A stretch of 64,000 nt of DNA, from NCBI GenBank assembly GCA_022925895.1, contig JAKSYS010000284.1, forward strand, positions 1-64,000, given 5' to 3'. Below the pieces are notes generated by a model. It was not told where the DNA came from, ran no database searches, and worked only from the letters and a program-made list of their open reading frames with translations. Source of the stretch: Fragilaria crotonensis (taxonomy: Eukaryota; Bacillariophyta; Fragilariophyceae; Fragilariales; Fragilariaceae). A program made the translations under genes and the position numbers. Of the stretch, positions 1-9,504 are shown piece by piece; within the stretch, counting starts at the first letter, position 1, and every line of letters begins with the position of its first letter.

Positions 1-137
1 TCATTTCATTATTTTGCATATTTTACATGTCTCACAATTAATCAATAGTTCATTCTTACAAGTCTAAGTCTTCAATCTACTAATTCGTCGAGCCCTTGTT
101 CGTAGCCTCAACGCCGCGAATAAAACTTTAACCAGTC
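1..137 (+). repeat. 3' end of the 5' LTR of Copia-A
   Basis: The first ~137 bases align with the end of the 3' LTR near 19356-19503. Shared stretches include CTCACAATTA, AATTCGTCG, GAGCCCTT and CGAATAAA. The window therefore opens inside an LTR, and the true left end lies outside. The two LTR ends differ by several indels, which points to an old insertion. The right boundary is approximate. Confidence 0.6.
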
Positions 138-2180
138 TCATTTGACCTTGATGCTACTGACCGCACCGACTTGTCAGTCATCATTGAAGATGAAGAGGAC
201 ACTGCTGTTCATGACAACCCTGCCGCAGAGTTCCTTTGCTGGCATCACAAGTTGAATCACATGTCGGCTGCCAAAATGCAAAGCATGGCCAAGGGCAGTT
301 TGCTCCCAAAGAAGTTGGCCAAGTGCCAAGTTCAACACACCAACTGCTTGTATGGAAAAGCCACCAGAAGACCATGGAGAACCAAGCCAAGGGTGGTCAA
401 TAAGGTGGAAAACTTGAACAGCCTCAGAGCCGGGACAGTGCATCAGTATCAATCAGTTGGAGTCCAGCACTCCAGGGCTCATTGCCCAAATCAGGGCTGG
501 CTCACCAAGAAAAGGTACAAAGTGGCAACAATCTTTGTGGATCACTTCAGTGCTTTGTCCTACATCCACCTTCAGAAGTCAACAAATGCAGATGAAACTC
601 TTGAAACAAAGCTGGCCTTTGAGAGTATGCTTCCAAGTTCAAGGTCCAAATCAAGAGTTATCAAGCTGACAATGGCAGGTTTGCAGAGAACAAGTTCATG
701 GCAGCTGTCAAGGAAGCAGGTCAAACAATCACTTTCTGTGGAGTCAATGCTCATTTTCAGAATGCTGTTGCAGCAAGAAGGATCAGGACTTTGCAAGACC
801 AAGCAAGAACTATGTTGATTCATGCTCATCACAGGTGGCCCAAGGCTATTGATGCACATCTCTGGCCTTATGCTCTCAGAGTGGCCAATGAAGTTCACAA
901 CTCTACACCAACAATTGGAAGAGTGGATCACAAGTCTCCCTTTGAGTTGTTTGCAAGGTCTGAAGTCACTCGAAACTTGAATCATTTTCAACCTTTTGGA
1001 TGTCCTGTGTTTGTCCTTGACAACAAGATGCAATCTGGCCAGAAATTGCCCAAGTGGGAGGTCAGATCGCGCATTGGAGTCTACCTTGGCATGTCCATGC
1101 AACATGCCCGCAGTGTGGCTCTTGTTCTCAACCTCAAGACTGGCCATGTCTCTCCTCAGTTTCATGTCACCTTTGATCCCAAGTTTGAGACGGTCAGGCA
1201 GTCCCTTGGAAACCTGTCTCCCCCATCAGAGTGGCAGAAGCTTTGTGGGTTCAAGGCATCATCACCTTCCAGCATCAAGCAGTCAGCTCAAGCTCAAGGT
1301 TTGCAACATGGTGCCCCCTTCATGGAGTTTGATCTGGAACCTGGGAATCGGTCAATGAGGGAGAGGCTCCAGCATCTCAAACACCACTTCCAGTTTCTGA
1401 GGGAGAACAAGGTGAAGAACCTCCTGTCCAACTCAGGAGATCTCCAAGACTAACAGGATCCCAGAGGCTGCATCAACAACAAGTGTCTCTGATGAGCCTT
1501 CAGGCAAGGCAGGATCCAAGGTCTTTTGATGTTTGGCACAACTTTGAAGCCAAGTTGGAGGACAAGCTTCCTTATTATGTGGCCTTTGAAGCTATCAAAG
1601 AGTGGGTGGACATTGAGGGAGAGCAGCGCCCCATGCTGGCTTTTGCCGCCTCCGCGGATCCCGATACGATGTACTACCATGAGGCTATGAGGGAGCCGGA
1701 TCGCGCCGAATTCATCAAGGCAATGGAGAAGGAGGTCAAGAGTCACACCGAAAACGAAGTTTGGGAGTTGGTCCCAAGGTCATCAGTCCCTCCAGGAACC
1801 AAGATTCTTCCAGCAGTGTGGGCCATGAAGCGCAAGCGCAATGCAACCAGGAAGTCTACAAATGGAAGGCAAGGCTCAACATTGATGGGTCCAAACAAGA
1901 GGAAGGAGTCAACTATTGGGAGACCTTCTCACCTGTGGCATCATGGGCAGCCATCAGAATGGTGCTCATTACTACATTGATTCATGGGTGGTTCACCAAG
2001 CAAATTGATTTTGTGTTGGCCTATACTCAAGCAGATGTGGAGTGCCAGCTCTACATTGCCGTCCCAAAAGGCTTTGAGGTTCAAGATGAAGGTCAAGACT
2101 ATGTCCTCAAGCTCAAGAAGAACCTCTTCGGTCAGAAGCAAGCAGGCAGAGTTTGGAACCAGCATCTGGTCAACAAGCTC
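138..2180 (+). pseudogene. Copia-A pol, left half: GAG-pre-integrase, integrase, N-terminal RT
   Basis: Ty1/Copia polyprotein remnant read in several frames. Around 220-390 it encodes the GAG-pre-integrase/zinc-binding region (WHHKLNH, then LYGKATRRPWR). The integrase core follows (IFVDHFSA, QADNG by frame change) and runs into the conserved LFARSEVT and GCPVFVLDN blocks near 940-1030. Between 1640 and 2180 the RT N-terminus is visible (EFIKAMEKEVKSHTENEVWELV, then QIDFVLAYTQADVE and the LFGQKQAGRVW block). The catalytic Glu of the integrase appears to be Ala (codon 773-775). Gag and protease are absent: pol sequence begins right after the LTR end. At least four frame changes make it nonfunctional. 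It continues at 17846. Confidence 0.85.
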
Positions 2181-2195
2181 AAGGAGGTTGGGTTC
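2181..2195. repeat. Target-site duplication, left copy (LINE insertion)
   Basis: The 15-mer AAGGAGGTTGGGTTC occurs here and again at 17831-17845. Both copies belong to the Copia-A RT reading (KEVGF). It is the staggered-cut duplication expected from target-primed reverse transcription. Confidence 0.9.
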
Positions 2196-2213
2196 ACAGA
2201 GCGAAACAAATTA

Positions 2214-2229
2214 TATAGGTTAACCTATA
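2214..2229. other. Perfect 16-bp palindrome in the LINE 3' UTR
   Basis: TATAGGTTAACCTATA is self-complementary and lies 18 bases inside the LINE 3' end. In RNA it could form a terminal stem of the kind some LINE reverse transcriptases recognise. That role is inference. Confidence 0.5.
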
Positions 2230-2284
2230 GTACAAACTTTTGGCAAGATCACACGAGGTACCCAACCCCAGCACTTTCCTAATT

Positions 2285-2881
2285 TCAGATGTGCGAAGGA
2301 TTTCCGTGGTTGGAGCCATTGTGGGTATCGGGGGGTTGTCCTGGGAAGAACGCGGTCATGCGCTGTTGTGTAGTTCTAGTTCGTGTTTGCTGGCATGTCG
2401 CTGTGGCTGTGTCCGGTGGTCGTCCCGGTGTCCGCTCGATGTTCTTGGGTATAGGGGGCGATGTGGGTGTACTGGGGTCAATTCTCGTCGGCGTTGTGGT
2501 GGGTTGTCGGGGTAATTCCGGATCCGTTGTTGTCGCCTTAGGGAAAAATGTCCTGATGAGCTGTGATTTCCCATTCTTCAGCATATTGTTGCGCGCAGTT
2601 CTCACGCGTCGGAGCCATCTTCTTCGGACGGATGGGCTGCTGCGAAGAAGTTTATCAAGGTTGTTGGAAACATAGTGGCGGTCTTCAGCGGGAAGTAGTA
2701 GTGGATCAGAGAAGTAGTGTCGAATTTCTGTGGATTCTGCTGAATATTTGATAGCGTTGGCTGCATCCCTGTGTTTATGGAGTGTGTCATTACGGCCGAG
2801 CCAGATGGCGCGGACGTACTTGTGAATCGCCGAGAGATGCATGGATGCGGTGTTGTCCTCTTGGCGTATCCGGTTTTCCAT
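2285..2881 (-). pseudogene. LINE ORF2 C-terminal tail with two PIP-box-like motifs
   Basis: This is the end of ORF2, open for 198 codons to its stop at 2285. The N-terminal part (YVRAIWLGRND, then RRRWLRRVRTARNNM) is shared with the second LINE copy at 21031-21402, so it is a conserved family domain. The last ~80 residues are rich in Pro and Thr and contain SQLIRTFF (2543-2566) and QQRMTAFF (2345-2368). Both fit the spacing of a PCNA-interacting peptide, and the second has the canonical Gln. Upstream, 2882-3457 is the linker to RNase H, read with frame changes. Confidence 0.75.
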
Positions 2882-3457
2882 CGTCGATAGGTTTGAGGGA
2901 TGCGAGGCGAAGCCAGAGAGTGCGAAAAATCCGCGAATGAGATGCTGCCATCCAATTTGTTTTTGGTGGTCGATGGCGTCGTTTATGGCGTCTTTGTATC
3001 GAGATTCGAATGTGTCAAGTGGCAGTTTGACCTCTGTTGTCGGGTCGTTGAGATGTGATTCTATGCACGCGGCCAGGCTTATGCCGTACGGATGGGCGTC
3101 TTTGTCAGTCAGCGTTTTAGTCAGTTGTCAGAGTGCCTCTTCGAGCAGGATTTCTTTTGCATGTGAGAAAATGTTGTTGGTCTTCCGGTGTCTCCAAGCA
3201 GCACGGGCATAAGGCAATAGCTGGGTCTTTGATTTTTGCAAATCACAGTTGATGAATTCCAGTGGTTGTTTGTCGTGTATGAATTTGATGTGCGCGGTGT
3301 GATGATGTAGTGGTAGCGTTTTGAGATGACGTCCGAGAGCCGGAAGATTTATTGTGTCCCACGTCCTATCAGACCATTCATGCTTCTTTTGGAGATATTG
3401 GCGAAGGTATCCGCCGTTTATTTGGAAACGAAGATTGGCGTCGATATTTCTTGCGTA

Positions 3458-4083
3458 TCAAATTTCGTTGATCGTAATTGAGATTTTGGTGGCGGGAATA
3501 TGTTCAGTCGTCGTCTTTGGTTGAGAGCGTGGTGGGCAAGTGTGTTGGTGTGTTGCAAGTTTGTCTAAATCGATGTTTAATTTTGCGTCCGAGGAGAGTT
3601 TGTCGTATGACGTCTTGTCATCTTGGTGGCTTTTTATCCACTGGATGTTTATCGGCCTTCTGAGTTCGCGATAAAGTTCTCGAATGACTGAGAGGTAATC
3701 TACATTGTCCGGTTGTTTTGTTGGTCTGGAGTCCTTTTGTACTGTAAAGATCACCCGATTGATGGCAATTTTGCTGTCCACTATCCATCGGAATTTGCAT
3801 CGGTGACGGAGTCCCCAATTCCTTGCTATCATTGTAATGAGAAGAAGAGGTGCGGTGAAGCCACCCAGTTCGCTGCATGTGGAGCTGCCGATGTCGATGG
3901 GGCCATCAATTGGACCAGAGCCTTGGAAGAGCGTGCTGTGTTTATCGGTAGTTACTTTCCAGCCGAAAGTACCTGCTGTGGAGAGTAGACTTCCGTCTGA
4001 GGCAATGATGAGTCATCGTCTGGATCTGAAGGATCTCCAGATGATAAGATCCGTTGTCACTTGTTCGTAGTTGCTTAGGAGGC
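3458..4083 (-). pseudogene. LINE ORF2 RNase H domain
   Basis: RNase H of the LINE polyprotein, which would degrade the RNA strand of the hybrid during retrotransposition. FRWIVDSKIAINRV gives the third catalytic Asp region. INIQWIKSHQDD and AKLNIDLDKLAT give the helix and last acidic block. The first part (strand with the first Asp, helix with Glu) lies near 3880-4083 in other frames. The same domain order recurs in the plus-strand copies at ~19900-20686 and ~59086-59480. Confidence 0.8.
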
Positions 4084-4151
4084 GTTGGTACCATGTGGGG
4101 AGACTTTAGGTAGGCTTGGATTGTTGGGTATTGGGTCGGGACTCTGGCAGG

Positions 4152-6708
4152 TTATTCATCTTCTGTGGGATCATTAGAGAGTGGTGTCTGACGCCATTTG
4201 TTTCCATTTCGAAGGTAAGCGGACGAGATGAAACGGGTCCACAGCTTTGTCTGTGACTGTGTTACTTGTTCCTGTCGGGGCCATGTGATGCTGTTAATGG
4301 ATTGGTCGGGTCTACGAAGGCCTTTGATGTTGTATTTGCACGCGTGCAATCCGTCTGACTCCGTCATATCCGAAAGTGTGGTTATTTGAAGATACAGTCG
4401 AACGAGGTTTAGGTCAATCATCTGGGACTTTGTGTAGTTTACGAGGCTGGGAGATGACATGATGCATTGATCAAAGCGGCCTTTGAGAGGTGCTTTTAGA
4501 ACGTCTGTGATGGACACCGTGAGGTTATGTTGGTACAGATACTGTCTTATGGATAGGAGCCATGTCGGAGTGAGGTACTGTAGGTGTATCTGTGGGTTTT
4601 TGAGGAGTGGTTCTGCGATGCCAGCTTCGATCTGGCTATACTTCAGGCTCATTATGATGAGTTTCCCAGCTTCACTATCAGAATAGATGGCGTCTCGCAT
4701 GTATTTTAGTTGGGAGATTCCAACTTCGGTGCAAAGGTCTATCCGAGCGAGGCCTCCCATCTCAATGGGTCCGTGGCGGATTTCCGTTGGAAGTTTGCTG
4801 GTGTGTCCGAGTTTGTTGAGTATGGCCGACAGAATTTTGCATTGGACCATGGATAGTTCCTCTTCGTCAATTGAGAGTGCAGGTAGCACGTATCTCATGG
4901 ATGGGCCGTAGGTGGTTCTATGGAACGTGATAATATCTTGTGGAGTCAGGCGGGGGGACCTGAGTGTGTAGGCGAATGCGTCGGCTTTCTTCGTAAGGAT
5001 CTGGAGTTGAGTTGTGAAGTCTCCGTCCGGTGAGAGGTAGACCCCTAGGATGCGATTTGCTTTATTGAGCGACCAGCGGCGGATAGTGGTGCTTGTATCA
5101 TTGTTACCTTGCGTGGAGAGTTGCAGGTCGTGATCGGTGGGATTAATAGGCAAAAGATATGGTCTGCCATTTTTCCAGGCCCAGTACATTGCATACCATG
5201 AGCATTTTTGGAGGTTGAGTGATCCGCCAGAGTAGAAGAGAAGATTCTCCCATGTTTGGGCGATGGTAGGGAGTGTGGCGGTGAGATCCTCGAGAGAGAG
5301 TGAACCTGTGTCCGTAAAGCCTAGGGAGGTGTCGTCGACGAAGGCGTCCACTAGTCTGGTGTGTGTGCTGAGGAGTCTGGCGTTTCAAATGTCATTCTGT
5401 GTTTTATCACTCTGTCCAACGTGTTCATAAGCATGACTACGAGAGTCAACCATACTGCCGGGGAGGCGCCGCTACCTTGTCCAGTGCCAAAGAGGGGAGA
5501 ATCCTGAGTCCCATGGTAGGTTTCTTCTGAGATGCCGTGTATCGTTTTAACCTTGTACTTCATGTATTGGAGGGCTGAGGCGTGGGTGCTGACGGCGTTT
5601 GTTGGCATTCCACAGCGGCCGGCTGCAAGCATTCCGAGGGCGACTATGATGCGGTCATAGCAGGCAGAGGCGTCATTGTCAAATCTTGCCAAATTATGTT
5701 TGAGCGTTCTGCAGAGGTCCGTGGTGAGTTTGGTGAGCATGATTGGATCCATCGCAGTGCGTCTTGGGACCGATCCATGTTGGCCATCGTTGAGTAAAGA
5801 CTTTTCATCAGCTCGTCTTACTAGTCGTGAACACCATTGGAGTTTGAGGAAAAAGTTGAAGTCAGCTTCGAAGAGGTGAATGATACGGAGTCTGGTGATT
5901 TTTGGATGTCCTTGGTCCTTTTCTATCATGATGTTTACGGCATTGCACCACCTGTGGAGCACGAGGCCTTTGTCGACTATGAGTTGGAGGAACTTGGTGA
6001 GACTGGAGAGAAGTGTTTCGTTTTGGATGAGAGCTTTGTAGTGGCCCAGGTGTCGGCCAGATGGAGACGTTGAAGTGCGTTCCTTCCATTTGGAGAAACC
6101 TTTTTGAACGTCTTCTTGGGAGATCTCTGTGGTGATTTGGGGTGTGTCTTTTATGCGGTCGGGAATACTGAAGGACGTCAAGAATTCTCTCAGAAGTTCG
6201 TCATTTCCATGCCACTCTGCCGGTATGGTTCCGTCAAGTAGAGATGCAGCTTCCGGCGAGAGACTTGTAAAAGTAAGTTTATCGTGAATTTCTCCTTGGC
6301 CGCAGGGGGATGCCGCCGCAGCTCGAAAATGTTCGCGGTTGAATTTTAGAAGGTTGCTTTCGATGGATGTTTTGTCGAGTATGGATGCCCATTGTATGTC
6401 TTCTGTAGGTGTGGTTGCGAGGAGCTCCTGGAAATTGTGGGGAAAGCTGAGATCATTTTGGCGGTGGGGAACCAGAAGTCTGCTAAGACTCTCCATTGTG
6501 CTTGGTTTTACTGTCGCTCTTATGTTGGCATGCATCGATCTGCACTGTTCTGACTTGATGGTATTGGTGACAATTTTGGCGCGGCGTTCAGATTCTTTTT
6601 GGGTGGAGGGATCTGTATCGTTGGCGTATATGGCAAGTAAATCTGTGAAGCAGCGGTAACGCAGTTCAGGTGAGTTACATTGGCTGGCTTTGAGATGCTG
6701 TTTTGCAC
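4152..6708 (-). pseudogene. LINE ORF2 reverse transcriptase
   Basis: The RT fingers and palm are in one frame from about 6535 to 5351 (SPSGRHLGHYKAL, ARFDNDASACYDRI with the first catalytic Asp, GTGQGSGASPAVW). The palm core AFVDDTSLG with the Asp pair (5331-5342) and the thumb are in the next frame, 5351 to 4152. The frame break falls in a GT/CA dinucleotide run at 5359-5367; a two-base change there would rejoin the frame. Residues N-terminal to the RT, up to 6708, link to the endonuclease. Nonfunctional as it stands, but most catalytic residues are preserved. Confidence 0.88.
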
Positions 6709-6864
6709 TTTGAGTTGGTTGTGGATCTCTGAGATGGGGAGTGGGATGTCGAGGAAAGGGAGAATAAAGTCTGGGTTGTGTTGTTGTGTTTGTGTTTCTA
6801 TTCTGCGGAGGATATGATGGTAGTCTTCTGAGTGTGTTTTTTCCCGGAGGCGGAGGTTCCAGTA

Positions 6865-8242
6865 TCAGTATAGCAGTCCGTCATTTCTTAGTTTTGGTGA
6901 CCATTCATACGGTTTCTTGGGTCTGTTGAGGAGAGCTTCTGCGTGTTGCATTGCCCGGCCTTGATCGGAGTCCCACTTTTCAAGATGCTTACGAAGTGTG
7001 GGTATGGACATTTTATCTTTGTCTCTTACCAAATTGTCCAGCCGTTGAAACATGTTGTGATCAGCGTAGTAGTCCAGCATCGCATCGTGGTATGTGGCGA
7101 CTGCCTCTGGGTTGCCTGTTTTTAGTGAACGTGCATGTGCCGGCGAGATATTCAGTGGTTCTGTTGTCCGATGGAGGAGTTGTTGGGGGTCAAGATTGAC
7201 GAATAAACCTCTGTGATCAGATTGCGGTCCCTCTATATAGGACAGAGACCCTGCCGATGTGACTGACTGTTGGACCTGGGGACAGCCGAAGATGTGGTCG
7301 ATGCGTCGATGTGTGGAGCCTATGAACGTTGATGGAGACGGTGTTTTGGCGTGGAGGTCATTGAGTTCACATTCTGAGACAAATAGTTGGAGATCAGTGT
7401 CATCTTCTAGGCTCCATTGGAGTCCATCATGACAAGGATGGCGTGACCTTTTGTTTGCTCATGTCGAATCGCTTGAGTAAGATCTGTGAGAAGGATTTTG
7501 CGCGGTTGTGGGTTTTAATCCCTTTGCCTCGGTGGTGTTCGTATTCGCGGCTAAAGGCACTGCCAATTGGTGATGATTGGATGCTTCCTTTGCACACTCT
7601 ATAGGCGGTGAAAATGGTGAGGAATCGTTCGTCTTTTCCTCTGAAACTGAGCGAGCTCCAGCGGCCGAGTCCGGTGGGGTCGTGATGCGGTTCTCCAAAT
7701 GCCATGGGAACTGGAGAGTTTGTCACCATTGTTAAGGTGCCGCCAGCTTGAAAGGTTTCTTTTTCTGGTACCGGGTCGATGTCCTGTGATGGTGAGCTGA
7801 GGGATAATTTATGTTGTTCGTATTGTTTTCTAGCTTGTTGGTGTAAAGCGTTGCGGAGATGGTGGTGCGACCAGGCGGAGTTGGTTTCAGCCATGCCAAT
7901 GATGTCTGCTCCCATTGATGCCGTGCATGAAAGGTAGTAGGCGTAGTCTTCACCGGTGTGGGAGTATGTGGGGCCCTTCACGTTTTGAAAGAACACGCGG
8001 ATGCTTGATGGTTCCCGTTCATGGATAGAGTCTCCGTACGATGAGGTCAGATCTATGTTGAGCGGTTGACGGACCGTGGTACGACCAGGGCGAAAATTGT
8101 GGAGTGTTGCGTGTGTGCTGTGGTGTTGAATCAGTGCCGGAGTTTGGGCGGGATTTATTGGAGTCTGTGTGTGGGTTGTGGATATGATGGCGGGAATAGG
8201 CGGTGTGAGGACGTCTATTATCTTATTGATTGATACTGACAT
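6865..8242 (-). pseudogene. LINE ORF2 start: APE-type endonuclease
   Basis: ORF2 starts at the ATG at 8242-8240, which overlaps the ORF1 stop. The domain is an apurinic/apyrimidinic-type endonuclease that nicks the target DNA. Visible blocks are RVFFQNVKG (Asn), DIIGMAETN (Glu), GRWSSLSF, MDSN in the place of the usual GDFN, and SDHRGLFVN with the catalytic His near 7170-7200. A frameshift near 7415-7430 separates MDSN from what follows. Sequence from 7150 to 6865 (a coiled, charged segment) leads to the RT. A second shift is needed to reach the RT frame. Confidence 0.82.
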
Positions 8243-8244
8243 TA
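8240..8244 (-). promoter_or_regulatory. TAATG stop-start junction between LINE ORF1 and ORF2
   Basis: On the minus strand the ORF1 stop TAA (8244-8242) shares one base with the ORF2 start ATG (8242-8240). This arrangement is known to couple termination to reinitiation in the silkworm LINE SART1. Here the coupling is inferred from the sequence only. Confidence 0.7.
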
Positions 8245-8667
8245 GGTTTCCCCGTCGTCAGGTGTGCGGGGATTGGTGTATTGGGCACTTTTATCCTGAT
8301 CGGAAGGGAGAGGGGTTGAGATTTTGGCTGATGGTGTCGAGAGTGGGGTCACGTGATTTGCGTTTGTTTTCTTTTTGACCGGCGACGCTGCCATGGATGA
8401 GTGGTTATCGGTTTCAATTGTTTGAGTGGACATCGTGTCATAGTCCTGATGGTCGCTTTCTTCGTCTGAGTGATATGAGTTGTCTGGTGATCGTGCTGCG
8501 GGTTGCCAGGTATCAAGGGCCGTGCTTTCTGTGGAGGTGGCCGTGAGTTGTTGAATGAGCTGCATCATCCTTGCAAATCCGTCTTGTTGTGCTTGGGCTT
8601 GGAGTGCGGCTTCGTTCCGTATTTCATTTCGAAGGGCCGTTAGTTGTGCTGTGGTGTGATCAGTTAA
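8244..8667 (-). pseudogene. LINE ORF1, 3' part
   Basis: This is the end of ORF1. It is open from the DIRS junction at 8667 to the TAA at 8244. It starts with an Ala/Gln-rich coiled coil (TAQLTALRNEI, then MMQLIQQL) and ends in a Ser/Thr/Pro and Lys-rich tail. Its frame joins directly to the 5' part at 15545 with no base gained or lost. No zinc knuckle is seen, so nucleic-acid binding would rest on the basic tail. The function (RNA-binding chaperone) is inferred from position. Confidence 0.7.
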
Positions 8668-8964
8668 CGAAATAAATTCCGAGTCTTGTCCAAATTTCTC
8701 TAAGTCCGTTTAGTCGGATGAGTCGTCTGCTTCGTGGTTTCGTCGTACCGTTGTCTCGCGCACTGTCGCGTCGATTCGTGTGTTGTCTGTGGTCATTCTC
8801 GTTTCTCTTTTGTGCTCGTGAGACTAGTAGAAATAAATAGATGGCATCGGAATCTGGTCCTAATAGTTTTGTCTCTCTCTCCTGGTTCGTCTCGCGGTGT
8901 CGGTCCCGTGATAGTTATCTAGCGGGGGTCCGTCGCGCGATTGTGAGTCGACCTGGTTTCCGCC
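8668..8964 (-). repeat. DIRS copy 1, split direct repeat B2
   Basis: A 297-bp outer repeat that begins CGAAATAAATTCC and ends ...GTTTCCGCC. It matches B1 at 9210-9504 except for a two-base indel (CATTCTCG versus CATTCG). Confidence 0.93.
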
Positions 8965-9052
8965 CCATGCAGAGCATGGCCAGGAGGTAACCGGCGCCAG
9001 GGGCGCCGATGAACCTAGGCATCGGGCCAGGAGAGGAGGTGTGGGTGGGTGG
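8965..9052. other. Hairpin-rich linker between B2 and A2
   Basis: An 88-bp segment, also present at 21731-21818. It contains three consecutive perfect short inverted repeats: CCATGC-AGA-GCATGG, GGCGCC-AGG-GGCGCC, and CCGATG with CATCGG around an 8-base loop. The third overlaps the second by two bases. It lies at the 3' end of the element RNA and ends in a GGTGGGTGGG run. Confidence 0.8.
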
Positions 9053-9209
9053 GATTAACTAGAGTAGTGTCTTTGTCGATTCGAGTTCGTTCGGATTGTG
9101 AGCAATTCGTATCTTGTGTTGTGTTGTGTCGTGGTGTTCGTCTGTCTGTGTCTCGTGTTCGTCTGTCTGATGGCGACTGCCCGTCCTTTCCCGATCTTCG
9201 GACATGCCA
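9053..9209 (-). repeat. DIRS copy 1, split direct repeat A2
   Basis: A 157-bp copy of the terminal repeat A1 (15388-15544). It begins GATTAACTAGAG and ends GACATGCCA. It abuts B1 directly, so the A2/B1 junction is the two element ends fused. Confidence 0.93.
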
Positions 9210-9504
9210 CGAAATAAATTCCGAGTCTTGTCCAAATTTCTCTAAGTCCGTTTAGTCGGATGAGTCGTCTGCTTCGTGGTTTCGTCGTACCGTTGTCTCG
9301 CGCACTGTCGCGTCGATTCGTGTGTTGTCTGTGGTCATTCGTTTCTCTTTTGTGCTCGTGAGACTAGTAGAAATAAATAGATGGCATCGGAATCTGGTCC
9401 TAATAGTTTTGTCTCTCTCTCCTGGTTCGTCTCGCGGTGTCGGTCCCGTGATAGTTATCTAGCGGGGGTCCGTCGCGCGATTGTGAGTCGACCTGGTTTC
9501 CGCC
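9210..9504 (-). repeat. DIRS copy 1, split direct repeat B1
   Basis: A 295-bp internal copy of B2. It overlaps the end of the recombinase reading frame, which runs into it. Confidence 0.93.

Noticed and set aside
8668-9504. Repeats with spacer as a possible CRISPR-like or tandem array
   Set aside because: Only two long copies of each of two units, in the exact A/B order of a split-direct-repeat retrotransposon.
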